Part shown: positions 10,814 through 20,211 of the stretch, piece after piece
Layout of the letters: every line of letters begins with the position of its first letter
Position numbering within the stretch: the first letter of the stretch is position 1
Origin: Cladosporium sp. IMV 00045
Lineage: Eukaryota; Ascomycota; Dothideomycetes; Cladosporiales; Cladosporiaceae
DNA: 33,140 nt
NCBI GenBank assembly: GCA_001931905.2
Contig: MSJI02000012.1
Coordinates: 1 to 33,140 of the forward strand
Direction of reading: 5' to 3'
Notes under the pieces: model-generated
Told to the model about the DNA's origin: nothing
Databases searched by the model: none
The model's input: only the letters and a program-made list of their open reading frames with translations
Position numbers and translations under genes: made by a program

Positions 10814-12706
10814 ATGGCATCGCAAGCACCGACCTCGTTCGCTGACGTTACAGCGCGTGAGAACTCCCGACTTCATGCTGGTCATGTGTACGGTAATGTG
10901 ACCAACAGTAAGCTCTTACCTTAGCCGGACGAGACCGAAAAGATGGCAAGAATAACACTTCTCTTAGACTTCGCGAGCCAGTATAAAGAGAGTGAACGAG
11001 ATAGAGATTCGACATCAGCGTCTTCTCAACCTCGTTACTTGGCACCGCCTGACAGTCGCGTTCACATGGACTTTTGTCGAGCAGCTAAAGAAGGGCAACA
11101 TAGAGAGCGACTGGCGGCTTTGTATGCACAGGGTGCCGACGCTGATGCGAGAGACGGTCATCGCTTGACTGCGCTATTCTACGCCGCTGCCCGCGGAGAC
11201 GAAGACAACGTTCAACTGCTACTGAAGATGGGTGTTGATGTGAACCCATACCATGTATCCTATGGCACACCAATCTGTGTTGCCGCTCTAAGAGGCCATG
11301 GAAGGGTGGTCGAAGCGCTCCTGAGGCATAAAGCAAACTTGTCATACAGCGGCGATCTAGGCCCTCCGATGCACTGTGCTTGTTATGGCGGCGATAAGCT
11401 TACTGTCAGTGTAATCCTCGACCATGACGGGGACTTGGAAAAGCGATCAACAGTACCGATGGAAATGTTGTCTTGGATTGCATGTGCGAAAAATGATGAA
11501 GTCTTGTGCTACAACAACCTGCGACTTGATGTGAAGCAGGCCCGCAGAGTGAGATGCACACCAATTCTGCTCGCAGCGGATCGTTCTCACTTTGAGCTTC
11601 TCCGGGTACTATCGCGGGGGATGTCCGATGACTGCTTTTCGGACCACTGTTGGGAGTTCATCGTTGAAAGAGATACAGGTCGTAGTCGACGCGACCAAGA
11701 TACTCAGCCTTCATTCTCTTCACATGGCTCCCACCCCTCTAGATCCGGGCCTTCATACACATCAAAAACATCCACCTCCAGTGACTGGTCCTTCTTGGGT
11801 TTTCCTCAACCAGCTCCGGCCGAACTCACTTCTACATTGCTGATGTGGGCTGCGAAATCTCTCAGGGTTGATTTAATCCGCTATCTGCTGGGGACTGGAT
11901 CGATAGCAGACTTGCGAGATAAGCTCGGACGAACTGCTTTGCATTACGCAGCGTCGCCATTCGAGGATGCCGTCTTCACTGACGCGAAGAAATGCATACA
12001 ACGGCTACTCAAAGCGGGCGCTGACCGCAATGGCACCGACTTGAAGGGTAAAACGCCATTGATGATTGCGGCCAGCTCTGATCATCCGACATTGGATCCA
12101 CGCATATCCAGGCGGTGGAGCCCGGACCTCCATGCGAGATTCGTCTCATCTTTCCTCAGTGAGGACACATCGGTGAACGATAAGGATGGACTGGGTTGGA
12201 CGGCTCTTATGTACGCCGTTTCAACTTCTCATTGCCAGCCAAATACCATTGAATTGCTTTGCAGACACGGTGCAGCTACAGCGGAGCTCGAAGCCTCTGG
12301 CTGTACGGCTCTGCACATAGCAATTGAAAGCAACGCACCCAAAAATGTCATATCCGTCTTGCTAAACAACGGCGCCGATCCGAACGCGATGATGCCCCGG
12401 GATGGATCACAGATCCGTCACTTGAGGCCCCTTGATCTGGCGGTCTCTCGCTTGTATGATATCGAAGGCGTTGTTGAAGTCTTGTTGTCCCACGGAGCAG
12501 ACCCATACCTACTAAACGACAGGGCCGGCACATCAAGATCGATCGCTGGTCGTTTTAGCCGACAAGACATTTTCGATATGTTCACGGCCAATATCAAGAC
12601 TGAGTGCCCGCCCGGACCAAGCCCCGCAGTGACGGGTTCCACATCTTCAACCCGCTCCTGGTACAAGCGTCTACCTCTGTTCGCGTCAAATGACAAGCGG
12701 ATCTAG
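10814..12706 (+). CDS. Ankyrin-repeat protein with short N-terminal motif exon
   Basis: An ankyrin-repeat protein of 610 residues in my model join(10814..10907, 10968..12706). A scan would start at the ATG at 10943, but that lies inside a probable intron. The upstream ATG at 10814 opens 31 codons plus one base, a GTAAGC donor follows at 10908, and TTAG at 10964-10967 returns to the long frame in phase (60-nt intron). The new N-terminus contains HAGHVYGNVTNNF at residues 21-33, a Gly/Asn-rich stretch of the sort found ahead of fungal ankyrin and NLR proteins. Ankyrin repeats occupy about 60-195 and 315-580 (for example DKLGRTALHYAA, ASGCTALHIAIE, LLNNGADPNA), separated by a Ser-rich stretch at about 265-310. 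No enzyme domain is seen; partner and role are unknown. Confidence 0.8.
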
Positions 12707-13024
12707 GCCTTCTTCTTTTGGAGGATAGGCGTAGGGATGAGACTCAGACTGCCGATGGTGTATGGAGACTCCACCCTAACCCTACTGCAACGACAACCGT
12801 GGGACCATGCCAACAATTTCCATCGATAGAGCTTGTTGCCCTTGGCTCGCAATAAGAACGTCCCGCCGTCCCTGCAGCCGTGTCAAGATCAACAAGTTTG
12901 TCCAAAGCATATCATCTCACCAAGCAGCTCCCAACTTGCCGGAAAATATTGATGTCTCAAATCCGCTTGTTCAAATATTGGCCTATCTCAATAGAGACCG
13001 CTATCTACACCACCGGCAAGCAAC
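12707..13024. other. Convergent intergenic spacer
   Basis: These 318 bases separate the 3' ends of the ankyrin gene (+) and the transporter gene (-) and should carry both terminators. Nothing specific was recognised. Confidence 0.5.
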
Positions 13025-14718
13025 TCAGAACAGCGCGTTGTTGGCGCAGGTGAACACGTTCAAAGGGTCATTCGGGTCCTGCACTCTCGCGTTGAGATCA
13101 GAGATCGACGTGTATAGGCCAAAGACCGTCAGAAATGCGGAAGCTGTTGGAAAAGTTGTTAGCCATGGCATAGACACCCAGATGTGAATTTGACCTACCA
13201 AGAATGAGGAACCAGTTGAACACGGCCAGGCAAGCTTTGCGCCAGGTCGAGAATTGCTGGCCCCAGTTGATGAAGATCCATTGTGCATTCGCCATGCCGA
13301 ATGTGAACCTGTTTGAGGTTAGTTTGACTGTCGAAAAAGTTTCAAGACAGGGCATCACTCACCATGTGACGAAGATAGCAGAAGAGATGGCCAAGATGGA
13401 ATTGAAAGCAGGCACAGCATTGGCAAGAACAAAAGCGACCACCCAGAACAAAGTACCACAACCGAGCCACACGCCCCAGGTGGTGAAAGTGTTGTCGGTG
13501 AGCTTGTACTTGCTCTTGATCACCGTGTCCATGGCAAAGTTGTACATGAACTTGATGCCCGTGTGCCCGAAAACCAGGCCAGAACCAAGCATAGTGGGGA
13601 TCAGGATGCCGTACGCCACTTTGGCGGCGACACCGGGCGCAGAGCCCAGGGCGGGAGAAACGGTGTATTGGCCGGCAAGGTGGTAGATCACGCAGGCGAT
13701 GATGACGTACAACGGGACTGCGAGGGCGTTGAGCCAAATGATAGCGGGCGTGTAGTCCTTGTTCGGGTTACGCATTTCACACATGACTGTGACGAAGGCT
13801 TGGTTTCCGGCATAGGCAAAGGCGACGTTCAGAACGGATTCGAACTGAGTGGTCATGGGTGCCAAAGGGTTCGGGCCAAGTCTCATAACGAGCGGCTCGT
13901 TAGCTGGCTCGTCGAAGTATCCAGTGGTATCAGTGTTCGGGCCGTTGACACCAAGAGCAATGACCGTGATCAAGACGGCGCCGACTATTAATGTCAGTAT
14001 GAAGGACTGCTTTATGAACACGGGTAGGGCAACTTACGAATGCTAATCGTAGCAGGGATACCGAACCATCCAGCAAAGTTCAGGCTGCGAGGCATGCACA
14101 GCAACCAGCAGGCTATCATTGGGATGCCAATAAATCCAACGGTACAGAGAGCATGCTCAGATATCGTATTGAAACCAATGGATAGAGTAACGTTGGCTGA
14201 TGCGCAAATCAGGCACAAGTTGAGCACATGAGCAGATCCAACGATAGCTTGCAACGGACGGCCACCCATGATTCGGCCAACGTCGACAACATCTCTGATC
14301 TGCGGGTACCGACGATAGAATTGGATGAGGATGTATGCGGTGTATGTGGCGAGCATGCCGAGAAGAATAATCGTAAAGATGCCGGGAATGAGACCAATCG
14401 TGTGGAGCATTCCAGGAAGACTGAGAATACCAATACCGACTTGGTTGGTAAAGAAGATCAAAGTCGTCTATTTGATCACACCGTTAGACTTGTGCTGGTC
14501 TCTTCGTTGCTGTGAGGCGGTCTTACGCGAAATCGTCCAATCTTGGTACCACCGTAGTGGTCTTCCATCTCGCCGTATGCTGTGTCATTTTCTGGGTAAT
14601 TAGGGTAGTTGACTGCTGTCTTCTTGTCGCCGAGGCCCTCGAATCTGTTCGGCGAAGTGTCCAGTCCATCGTTGGGACTGTGCATGGCATAGTGATCCTG
14701 CGGATGTGTTCGCGACAT
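13025..14718 (-). CDS. Amino-acid transporter, AAAP/Mtr-like
   Basis: A polytopic membrane transporter of the amino acid/auxin permease family (Aa_trans), most like fungal neutral and aromatic amino-acid permeases of the Neurospora Mtr type. The model is complement(join(13025..13143, 13199..13308, 13363..13984, 14038..14467, 14527..14718)), 490 residues. The four introns are 53-59 nt with GT-AG ends, and every junction keeps frame, including TG|G (Trp) between exons 3 and 4. The N-terminal 60 residues are hydrophilic and cytosolic. TM1 contains the family-typical TNQVGIGILSLPGMLHTIGL, and about ten more hydrophobic segments follow, with AFAYAGNQAFVTVMCEM in the middle. The ATG at 14718 lies ahead of a normal-length cytosolic tail. 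The exact substrate cannot be read from the sequence. Confidence 0.88.
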
Positions 14719-16235
14719 GGTGATATCCAGAGCGTGCAACGCGAGATTGTCGAAACCGGGACTCAGATGGATATTGAAGACCCGGAACCCGGGCGAAAGC
14801 TGAGTATTATAGAAACATCTTCGGGCGGACCAAGGTCACAGGAACGCAACCCACAAGACCTTATCTGGTGCCAACGCGCGGGTCGGAGGTGCCGAGCAGG
14901 CATCATGAAGAGATACGCCGTTCAATGTGATAATGCCAATGCTCTAACTGATACGCCCTTGGCGCCACGTGCACCTGCGATACTACATCGCCTCTTAGAC
15001 CATTTTTCGACAAGGAGACAAGCGAGCCGCCGCACAATTAAGCTGACCGTTCTCAGGGTCATTCCCACAAAACCACACTTGCGACCTGCCCAATCAGTCT
15101 GGTGATATTCTTGGAGCCCGCACGCCGTATCTTGACTAAATCCCATGAGTGGTCGTCTGTAACAGCGACCCGGACTTGGAGCCGCTTAGGAGGTCTTGGA
15201 AGTGTGAAGTCATTTGCGTGCTCCGCGGCCTCGCTATTCGGATGTGGTCTGTCCGTATATATTCAAATATACCGCGGCCCGCAACGAAATGAGACCTGCC
15301 ACTCGGGCGCATTCTGCTGCAAAGAAGCACGCGAGCATTCTTTGACTTCCACCATGCTCCATTTTCCCCGTGGAGACATCGAACGTGGGATTTATAGCCT
15401 TGGGCGAACCACCGAAATACCAGAGCACTCCGGTAATGATCGGCAGATGCTCCAATTGCGCTTACCATTCGAAATTACTACATTTTGCCGTCCTAGTCTG
15501 GGCGCCAGGATCGCAGGATTGTCCTGATGATGGCCGACTCGCCGCCTTTATAGACGGCCGCCGCTCGCATCCTGCACCAGCTTTTCTTTGTGAATATCTC
15601 GATCAAGCCCACGGTGCACTTTACAGAAACAAGGCGAAGCAACAACAGCAAATGCTGACAGTACTCCTTCTACTAATTTTAAAACGAAAATCCGCGCTGC
15701 TTGCAGAAATTGTGCTGTGTTCTCAAAGACGAAAGCTCATCTTGTTATCTCGTAGCAACTGGAGGCAGGAAGGCCCAATCAGAGGACATGCAACACATGT
15801 TCCAATCTTGAACAACAATTCGTATGTTTGCAAGCAGGGCATGAAGCAAGTGACGTCCAGCCGGAAGCCGTGGTGATCCGATCTGCCTTTAATATATCTT
15901 ATGTACGGATTATGTAGGTGGCTTGCCAAAGGAGGATCGACGCCGCGCTGAAAAAGCCTCCCGCGAAGGGCACAAAACTCAACGATCGGGTGGCGCCGCC
16001 TATAGGGTAAGGCTGAAAATGAGTAATCTTGCACTCACCATTGACCTTGTCTCGTCGAAGACGACATTGTAAAGCAAGATATGGGAGGACATCTCTGACC
16101 TGAGCTGTATAAAGTGCCCTCGTAGAAGTCATGGATCAAGTATCATTCCCAACACCAGCAAAAGCTTCCTTCAACACTCAGTTACCACTGCTTACTACTA
16201 CCTGATTGACTGACAATCCACCAACTTTTGCGCTG
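14719..16235. other. Long intergenic region between divergent genes
   Basis: About 1.5 kb between the transporter start (-) and the Rei1-like start (+), so it holds both promoters. I find no convincing gene. One open stretch on the minus strand, 15455-15234, reads like protein (it contains GVLWYFGGSPKAINP) but has no ATG and no clear partner exon. I leave it uncalled. Confidence 0.4.
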
Positions 16236-17204
16236 ATGCCACTCGGCGGTGAAACAGCAACGACAACAGCAACAACGAATCTCATGATGAGCAACTTGAA
16301 TTTAAGCCATACTGTCGTCGATCAGCATCATGATCCATCGATCGACCAAGGCAATGCCGCCGACCCATCTTCTGGCGGTTTCGAGCACTCATTCGATGCC
16401 TCAGCATGTTTATTCTGCAATCAGGGCAACACCAATGTGGACCTCAACCTTGAACACATGTCAAAGGCCCACGGCTTGCAAATAGACGCCGCCCACTTGC
16501 TGGTCGATATCGAAACGCTCCTCGCCTATCTTCACTTCGTCATCTCTGAATACTACGAGTGTCTGTACTGTGGAACCCGGCGAAGCACCCAACAAGCAGT
16601 GCAACAGCACATGATGGGAAAACGTCATTGCCGATTCGACCTGTTAGACGAGAATGCTGAGATCAGAGACTTCTACGATTCCTCGTCAGACTCAGATACC
16701 GCAGAGCAAGTGCACCAAAGACTCTCAGCCATGCGTATCTCGGATCAATCTCAACTACCAGCAAAGGCTCGTTTAAGGCAACCCGGCCCTTCGAAACACT
16801 CAGATAGACAAGCCTCCGACATGCCGGGTTCTCACGCCGATCAATCACTGCCGACAGCGACTCCGCCATACCACGTGCATGTCGAGCCAAGCTCGGCGAC
16901 CACCGAGAGACCTTCTCCGTCTTCTGGCACTCTAAGCGCAAGAGCACTGAAGTAAGAGGTCACGCACGACAGGCAGCTTTCAAGGCTTCGTGCGGACGAT
17001 TTGAGAAGTCTCATGCACTTGCCTGTCTCGCAACAGAGGGCATTGCTGGCCACTCATCACAAGCAGATGAAGAAGGCCAGAAGGACTGAGCAGGCCAAGC
17101 GGAGTAATTTGGAGAGAGCTGGGAATCATACCAATTGTTTGGATAAGATCAGGCTTGTGAGGAAGCCTCCTCATACAGGCAATGTTCATAGTTTGAATCG
17201 CTGA
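16236..17204 (+). CDS. Rei1/ZNF622-like C2H2 zinc-finger protein, truncated
   Basis: Related to the zinc-finger region of Rei1/ZNF622, cytosolic factors of 60S ribosome maturation. The ATG at 16236 begins a Thr/Asn-rich leader, then two C2H2-type fingers: CLFCNQGNTN...NLEHMSKAHG, and YECLYCGTRR...QHMMGKRHC followed by the Rei1-like ending EIRDFYDSSSDSD. The first finger of genuine Rei1 is absent. The first exon frame meets TAA at 16953-16955, but the same frame resumes with RSLMHLPVSQQRALLATHHK and runs to TGA at 17202-17204. A GTAAGA donor at 16952 suggests an intron; the acceptor at 17005 gives 54 nt, like its neighbours, whereas 16984 gives only 33 nt. Both keep frame. My model is join(16236..16951, 17006..17204). 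A premature stop is the alternative. It is probably a lineage-specific paralog, not the true Rei1. Confidence 0.6.
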
Positions 17205-18359
17205 TTCAGTCGGAGGGTACTTTAGATTTTTAGTGAGATAGTTGGAATGAGCATTCCTGTTGTCCGATAAGATTTCCTCGTTCGAATCCGGTGCATTTGG
17301 TTGTCTTCTATTATCGTTCTGCGATCGATTTAGATCATGTTTCTTGACCCCGAAGCGCCAATTCGTACCCTTCGAGTAAGGAGTGGTTTATTGTTACCGC
17401 GGTCATCCGTGATGTCAGACGTTGTGATGAGTAAATGTACTCGGCCTCTTATCAAGATGTCACATTATCTTGAACCTGTCATCCGCAAATTTAAGCTGGA
17501 TATGACGAGATTCGGCGTTTCTGTGAAGTATTTCACTTGACGGCTCATGTAAAGCAGCTGAGTGTCGTGTGTGGCCGTCGCTTCATCTCATCATCAGTCA
17601 TCATCTGTTGTCTTAATTGCATCGTGCAAAACCATTCCAAGTCCAATAAGGGGTACCTTTTATCCGCTGTTGATTCATATTTCTTTGAAATGTTCAAGGT
17701 CAAAGTTAAAATTTTCGGACTGTTCGTAACGATGAGCGTATCTTGTCGAAAGACGGCACGATTGGAGGGCGCCTGCAAGGTGTCCCATTGACATGTCAGG
17801 TTGGATTATAACCTCTTCTCGCTACTTCCAGCTTCGTATGATACAGCGGTGGTACTTAACTTTTGCTTTGTGCTTAGTATGCAATGAGAGCAAGAAAATG
17901 GTAGAGCCGGTCATCAAGCTTTTGCTTGAGTGTAAGTTACAATACTTAAGCAACAATTAGCTTTTGATGAATACAATTTCGATCAATAGCACAATTCTAC
18001 TTGGCAAAAATGCAGGAATTGACTTTCTAGCTTTCAAATAGGACACGGTGGTAACACCACATATTGGTGAGAGGCGTGCGTCATGCAGGTTGCCGCATTT
18101 GGGCCATCGATATTTTGAGGCTGATTCTAGGCCACGGCTGATGTCCAACCCTTAACGCAGCTGCATACCTATGCATAATAAACGAAATCAATGGAAAAAT
18201 TCTCAGTCTCACCGAACGGCAAAGATGTAGGCCCGATGTGGTTCTCGAGCATCAATCATTGTCGTCCAAATTGATCGCGCGCCTCTCATTGTTCTCGATC
18301 ATAACCCACGCTTGACAGTTTAGTTCATCAAAGCAACGATACAAAAGAATAGCCCAACT
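17205..18359. other. Intergenic: upstream of polyketide synthase gene
   Basis: These 1155 bases hold the 3' region of the Rei1-like gene and the promoter of the polyketide synthase gene. It is relatively AT-rich in places. No gene was recognised. A TTCGAATCC at 17281-17289 resembles a tRNA B box but has no tRNA fold around it. Confidence 0.45.
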
Positions 18360-19649
18360 ATGGTACCAAAGGAGCAAGGATTTGATCCAGCGCCACGGGT
18401 ATGGATTGTTGGTCTAGGGAGCCAGTACCCAGATCATCTCATCGGTCCGGACGATCTGGATGCCTTTGCCAGAAGATATTACGACACGGAAAGCAAAGGG
18501 TGCGAGCCATCCAGCTCTGGAAGTACATTAACCAAGCTCACATGAATCGGTAGTCTCGAGAAGCTCCTCGCAATCAACAAAAGAACCGGTATCCAGACAC
18601 GCGCTTCTGTCGTAGATGGGAACAGAGGCATCATTGCGAAACCCAAACCACCCACCATTGCGGACTTGGATGTTCATTTCCGTGACGTCGGCGTGCGGCT
18701 GGCAGTCCAGGCATGCGAGAAAGCGCTGCAAGATGCTGGTATCGGACCAGAAGACATCACTCACTCGGTGGCTGTGACTTGCACGAACCAGGGCAACCCA
18801 GGCTACGATCTACTCGTCAATCATAAGTTGGGTCTATCACCAAATGTCGATCACTCCCTCCTCCATGGCGTCGGGTGTGCCGGAGGTCTATCTATCATGC
18901 GAGCAGCGGCTCAGATGGCTCATGCTGCTACTGCACGCCGGCGTCCTGCTCGAGTACTCGCATTCGCGTGCGAGTTATGCACGCCAAACGTACGCAGCGA
19001 GCTGGCAGCTGCAGAGAAAAGCTTACCCGAGGATGTGTGCGTTGCTGCCGCGCTTTTCTCGGACGCCGCTGCTGCGTTTGTTTTGGTGAATGATCTGGGC
19101 CGAGGGCATTGTGGGCCGCAATTTGAGCTGTTGGCGTTCGATAATGCTGTGCTGCCAGATACGATACAGCACATGAGTTTCCTTGCTACTCCTTCAGGTA
19201 GGCTGTGAAGTTCATCCGGCAGAGAAAAGTCGTCTGATCACTTTTCGATAGGATCCCGAACCGTCTTGAGTCGAGCTATTCCAGGATTTGCGACCAAGGC
19301 CGTAGGACTAATGTTCGCCAGTTTAGTCTGCGAGTACTCAGCACATTTCGGAGACACGCTTCTAGGACCGCAGGACTTCGACTGGGCGCTACACCCTGGC
19401 GGAGAGGCCATCATTGACGGTGTTCAGCATATCATGCCCTTGACTAACGAGCAGCTGGAAGCTTCTCGAGAGGTTTATCGCACTCGCGGGAATTCTTCCA
19501 GTCCTACGGTGCTTGTTGTGTTGGACATGTTGCGAACGGTGAGGAGTGGAAGCCGGCATGTAGTGGCCACTTCGTTCGGTCCAGGCCTGTCGATAGAGAT
19601 GGTGATGATGAGACGATACTGTGCCGCGGAGGCATTGGGACCAGCGTAG
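18360..19649 (+). CDS. Type III polyketide synthase (chalcone synthase-like)
   Basis: A homodimeric ketosynthase that extends a CoA starter with malonyl-CoA units and cyclises the chain; fungal members typically make alkylresorcinols, pyrones or related aromatics. The model is join(18360..18499, 18554..19197, 19252..19649), 393 residues, the usual length. Both introns are 54 nt (GTGCGA...GTAG and GTAGGC...ATAG). The catalytic triad is complete: Cys155 in VGCAGGL, His309 in LHPGGEAI and Asn342 in RGNSSSPTVL. The C-terminal FGPGLSIE loop is also present, as are TCTNQGNPGYD and ACELCTPNVR, typical of fungal members. Reading without the introns gives broken frames, but the spliced protein looks intact. 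No tailoring enzyme, transporter or regulator for a pathway lies directly beside it. Confidence 0.93.
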
Positions 19650-19866
19650 CTATACTCCAAGGGTTAACAGATCAGCTCGAAGGCTTCCCGAATGTGAACA
19701 GCTATCGGCTGAGGTTTTCTCTACCTGGCCTGGTCACATCACTGATTCCCACGAGAAGGAAAGGAAGACAAAAAAAAAAAAAGTCCTTAAACAAACAGCA
19801 GTGAAGCCCGGGACTAGTGGTGGGATGGACAAGAGTCGACAAAATAATGTGTAGAGGGCAGCGCTC

Positions 19867-19877
19867 AAAAAGACAAA
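19867..19877 (-). terminator. RNA polymerase III T-run terminator of 5S gene
   Basis: On the minus strand the 5S 3' end is followed at once by TTT and then a five-T run, the usual RNA polymerase III stop signal. The call rests on position and composition. Confidence 0.7.
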
Positions 19878-19996
19878 ACATACAACAGGCGGGATTCCCA
19901 GATGGTCACCCACTCTAGTACTAGTCGCCCGGTTCAGTGCTTATGTATGGCAGAGCGGACGGGATGCCCAGTTTTCACTGACCTGTGGTCGTATGT
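19878..19996 (-). rRNA. 5S ribosomal RNA
   Basis: The reverse complement gives a 119-base sequence starting ACATACGACCACAGG and ending CCTGTTGTATGT. The ends pair to form helix I with a G-U wobble. Inside are the conserved fungal 5S segments CATCCCGTCCGCTC (loop A and helix III side) and GGGTGACCATCTGGGAATCCC (loop D/E and box C region). Length and landmarks match ascomycete 5S rRNA, and a T-run terminator follows directly. It is a lone gene between the polyketide synthase and NLR genes, as expected for the dispersed 5S genes of Pezizomycotina. Whether this copy is expressed or is one of the variant or pseudogene types cannot be told here. Confidence 0.92.
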
Positions 19997-20211
19997 ACTT
20001 GGGTGCTCAATGGATGTATATACATCGCATGTGCGCTGAAGTCCCGTTGGCATCTATCAGGAGATTTGGATGCTTGCGTCTTCCTCGGAACTTGCTGCCT
20101 TTGTCCCTGCCCTTGCCAAAGATGTCGCTATCTGAGAGGGGTGCGATTCGGAATACATAAGCAGGCAAACAAATGTACGGCAGAAAGAGACCAATGCCGT
20201 TTGCATTAATA

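Noticed and set aside
12807..14515. Several plus-strand frames of 60-160 codons
   Set aside because: They are antisense to the exons of the amino-acid transporter, which has full splice and membrane-segment support.
15234..15455. An open minus-strand stretch containing GVLWYFGGSPKAINP
   Set aside because: It reads like protein but has no ATG, no stop-free partner exon that I could join, and no family I recognise.
17279..17290. GTTCGAATCC, resembling a tRNA B box
   Set aside because: The flanking bases do not form a T stem, and no acceptor or anticodon arms can be drawn upstream.
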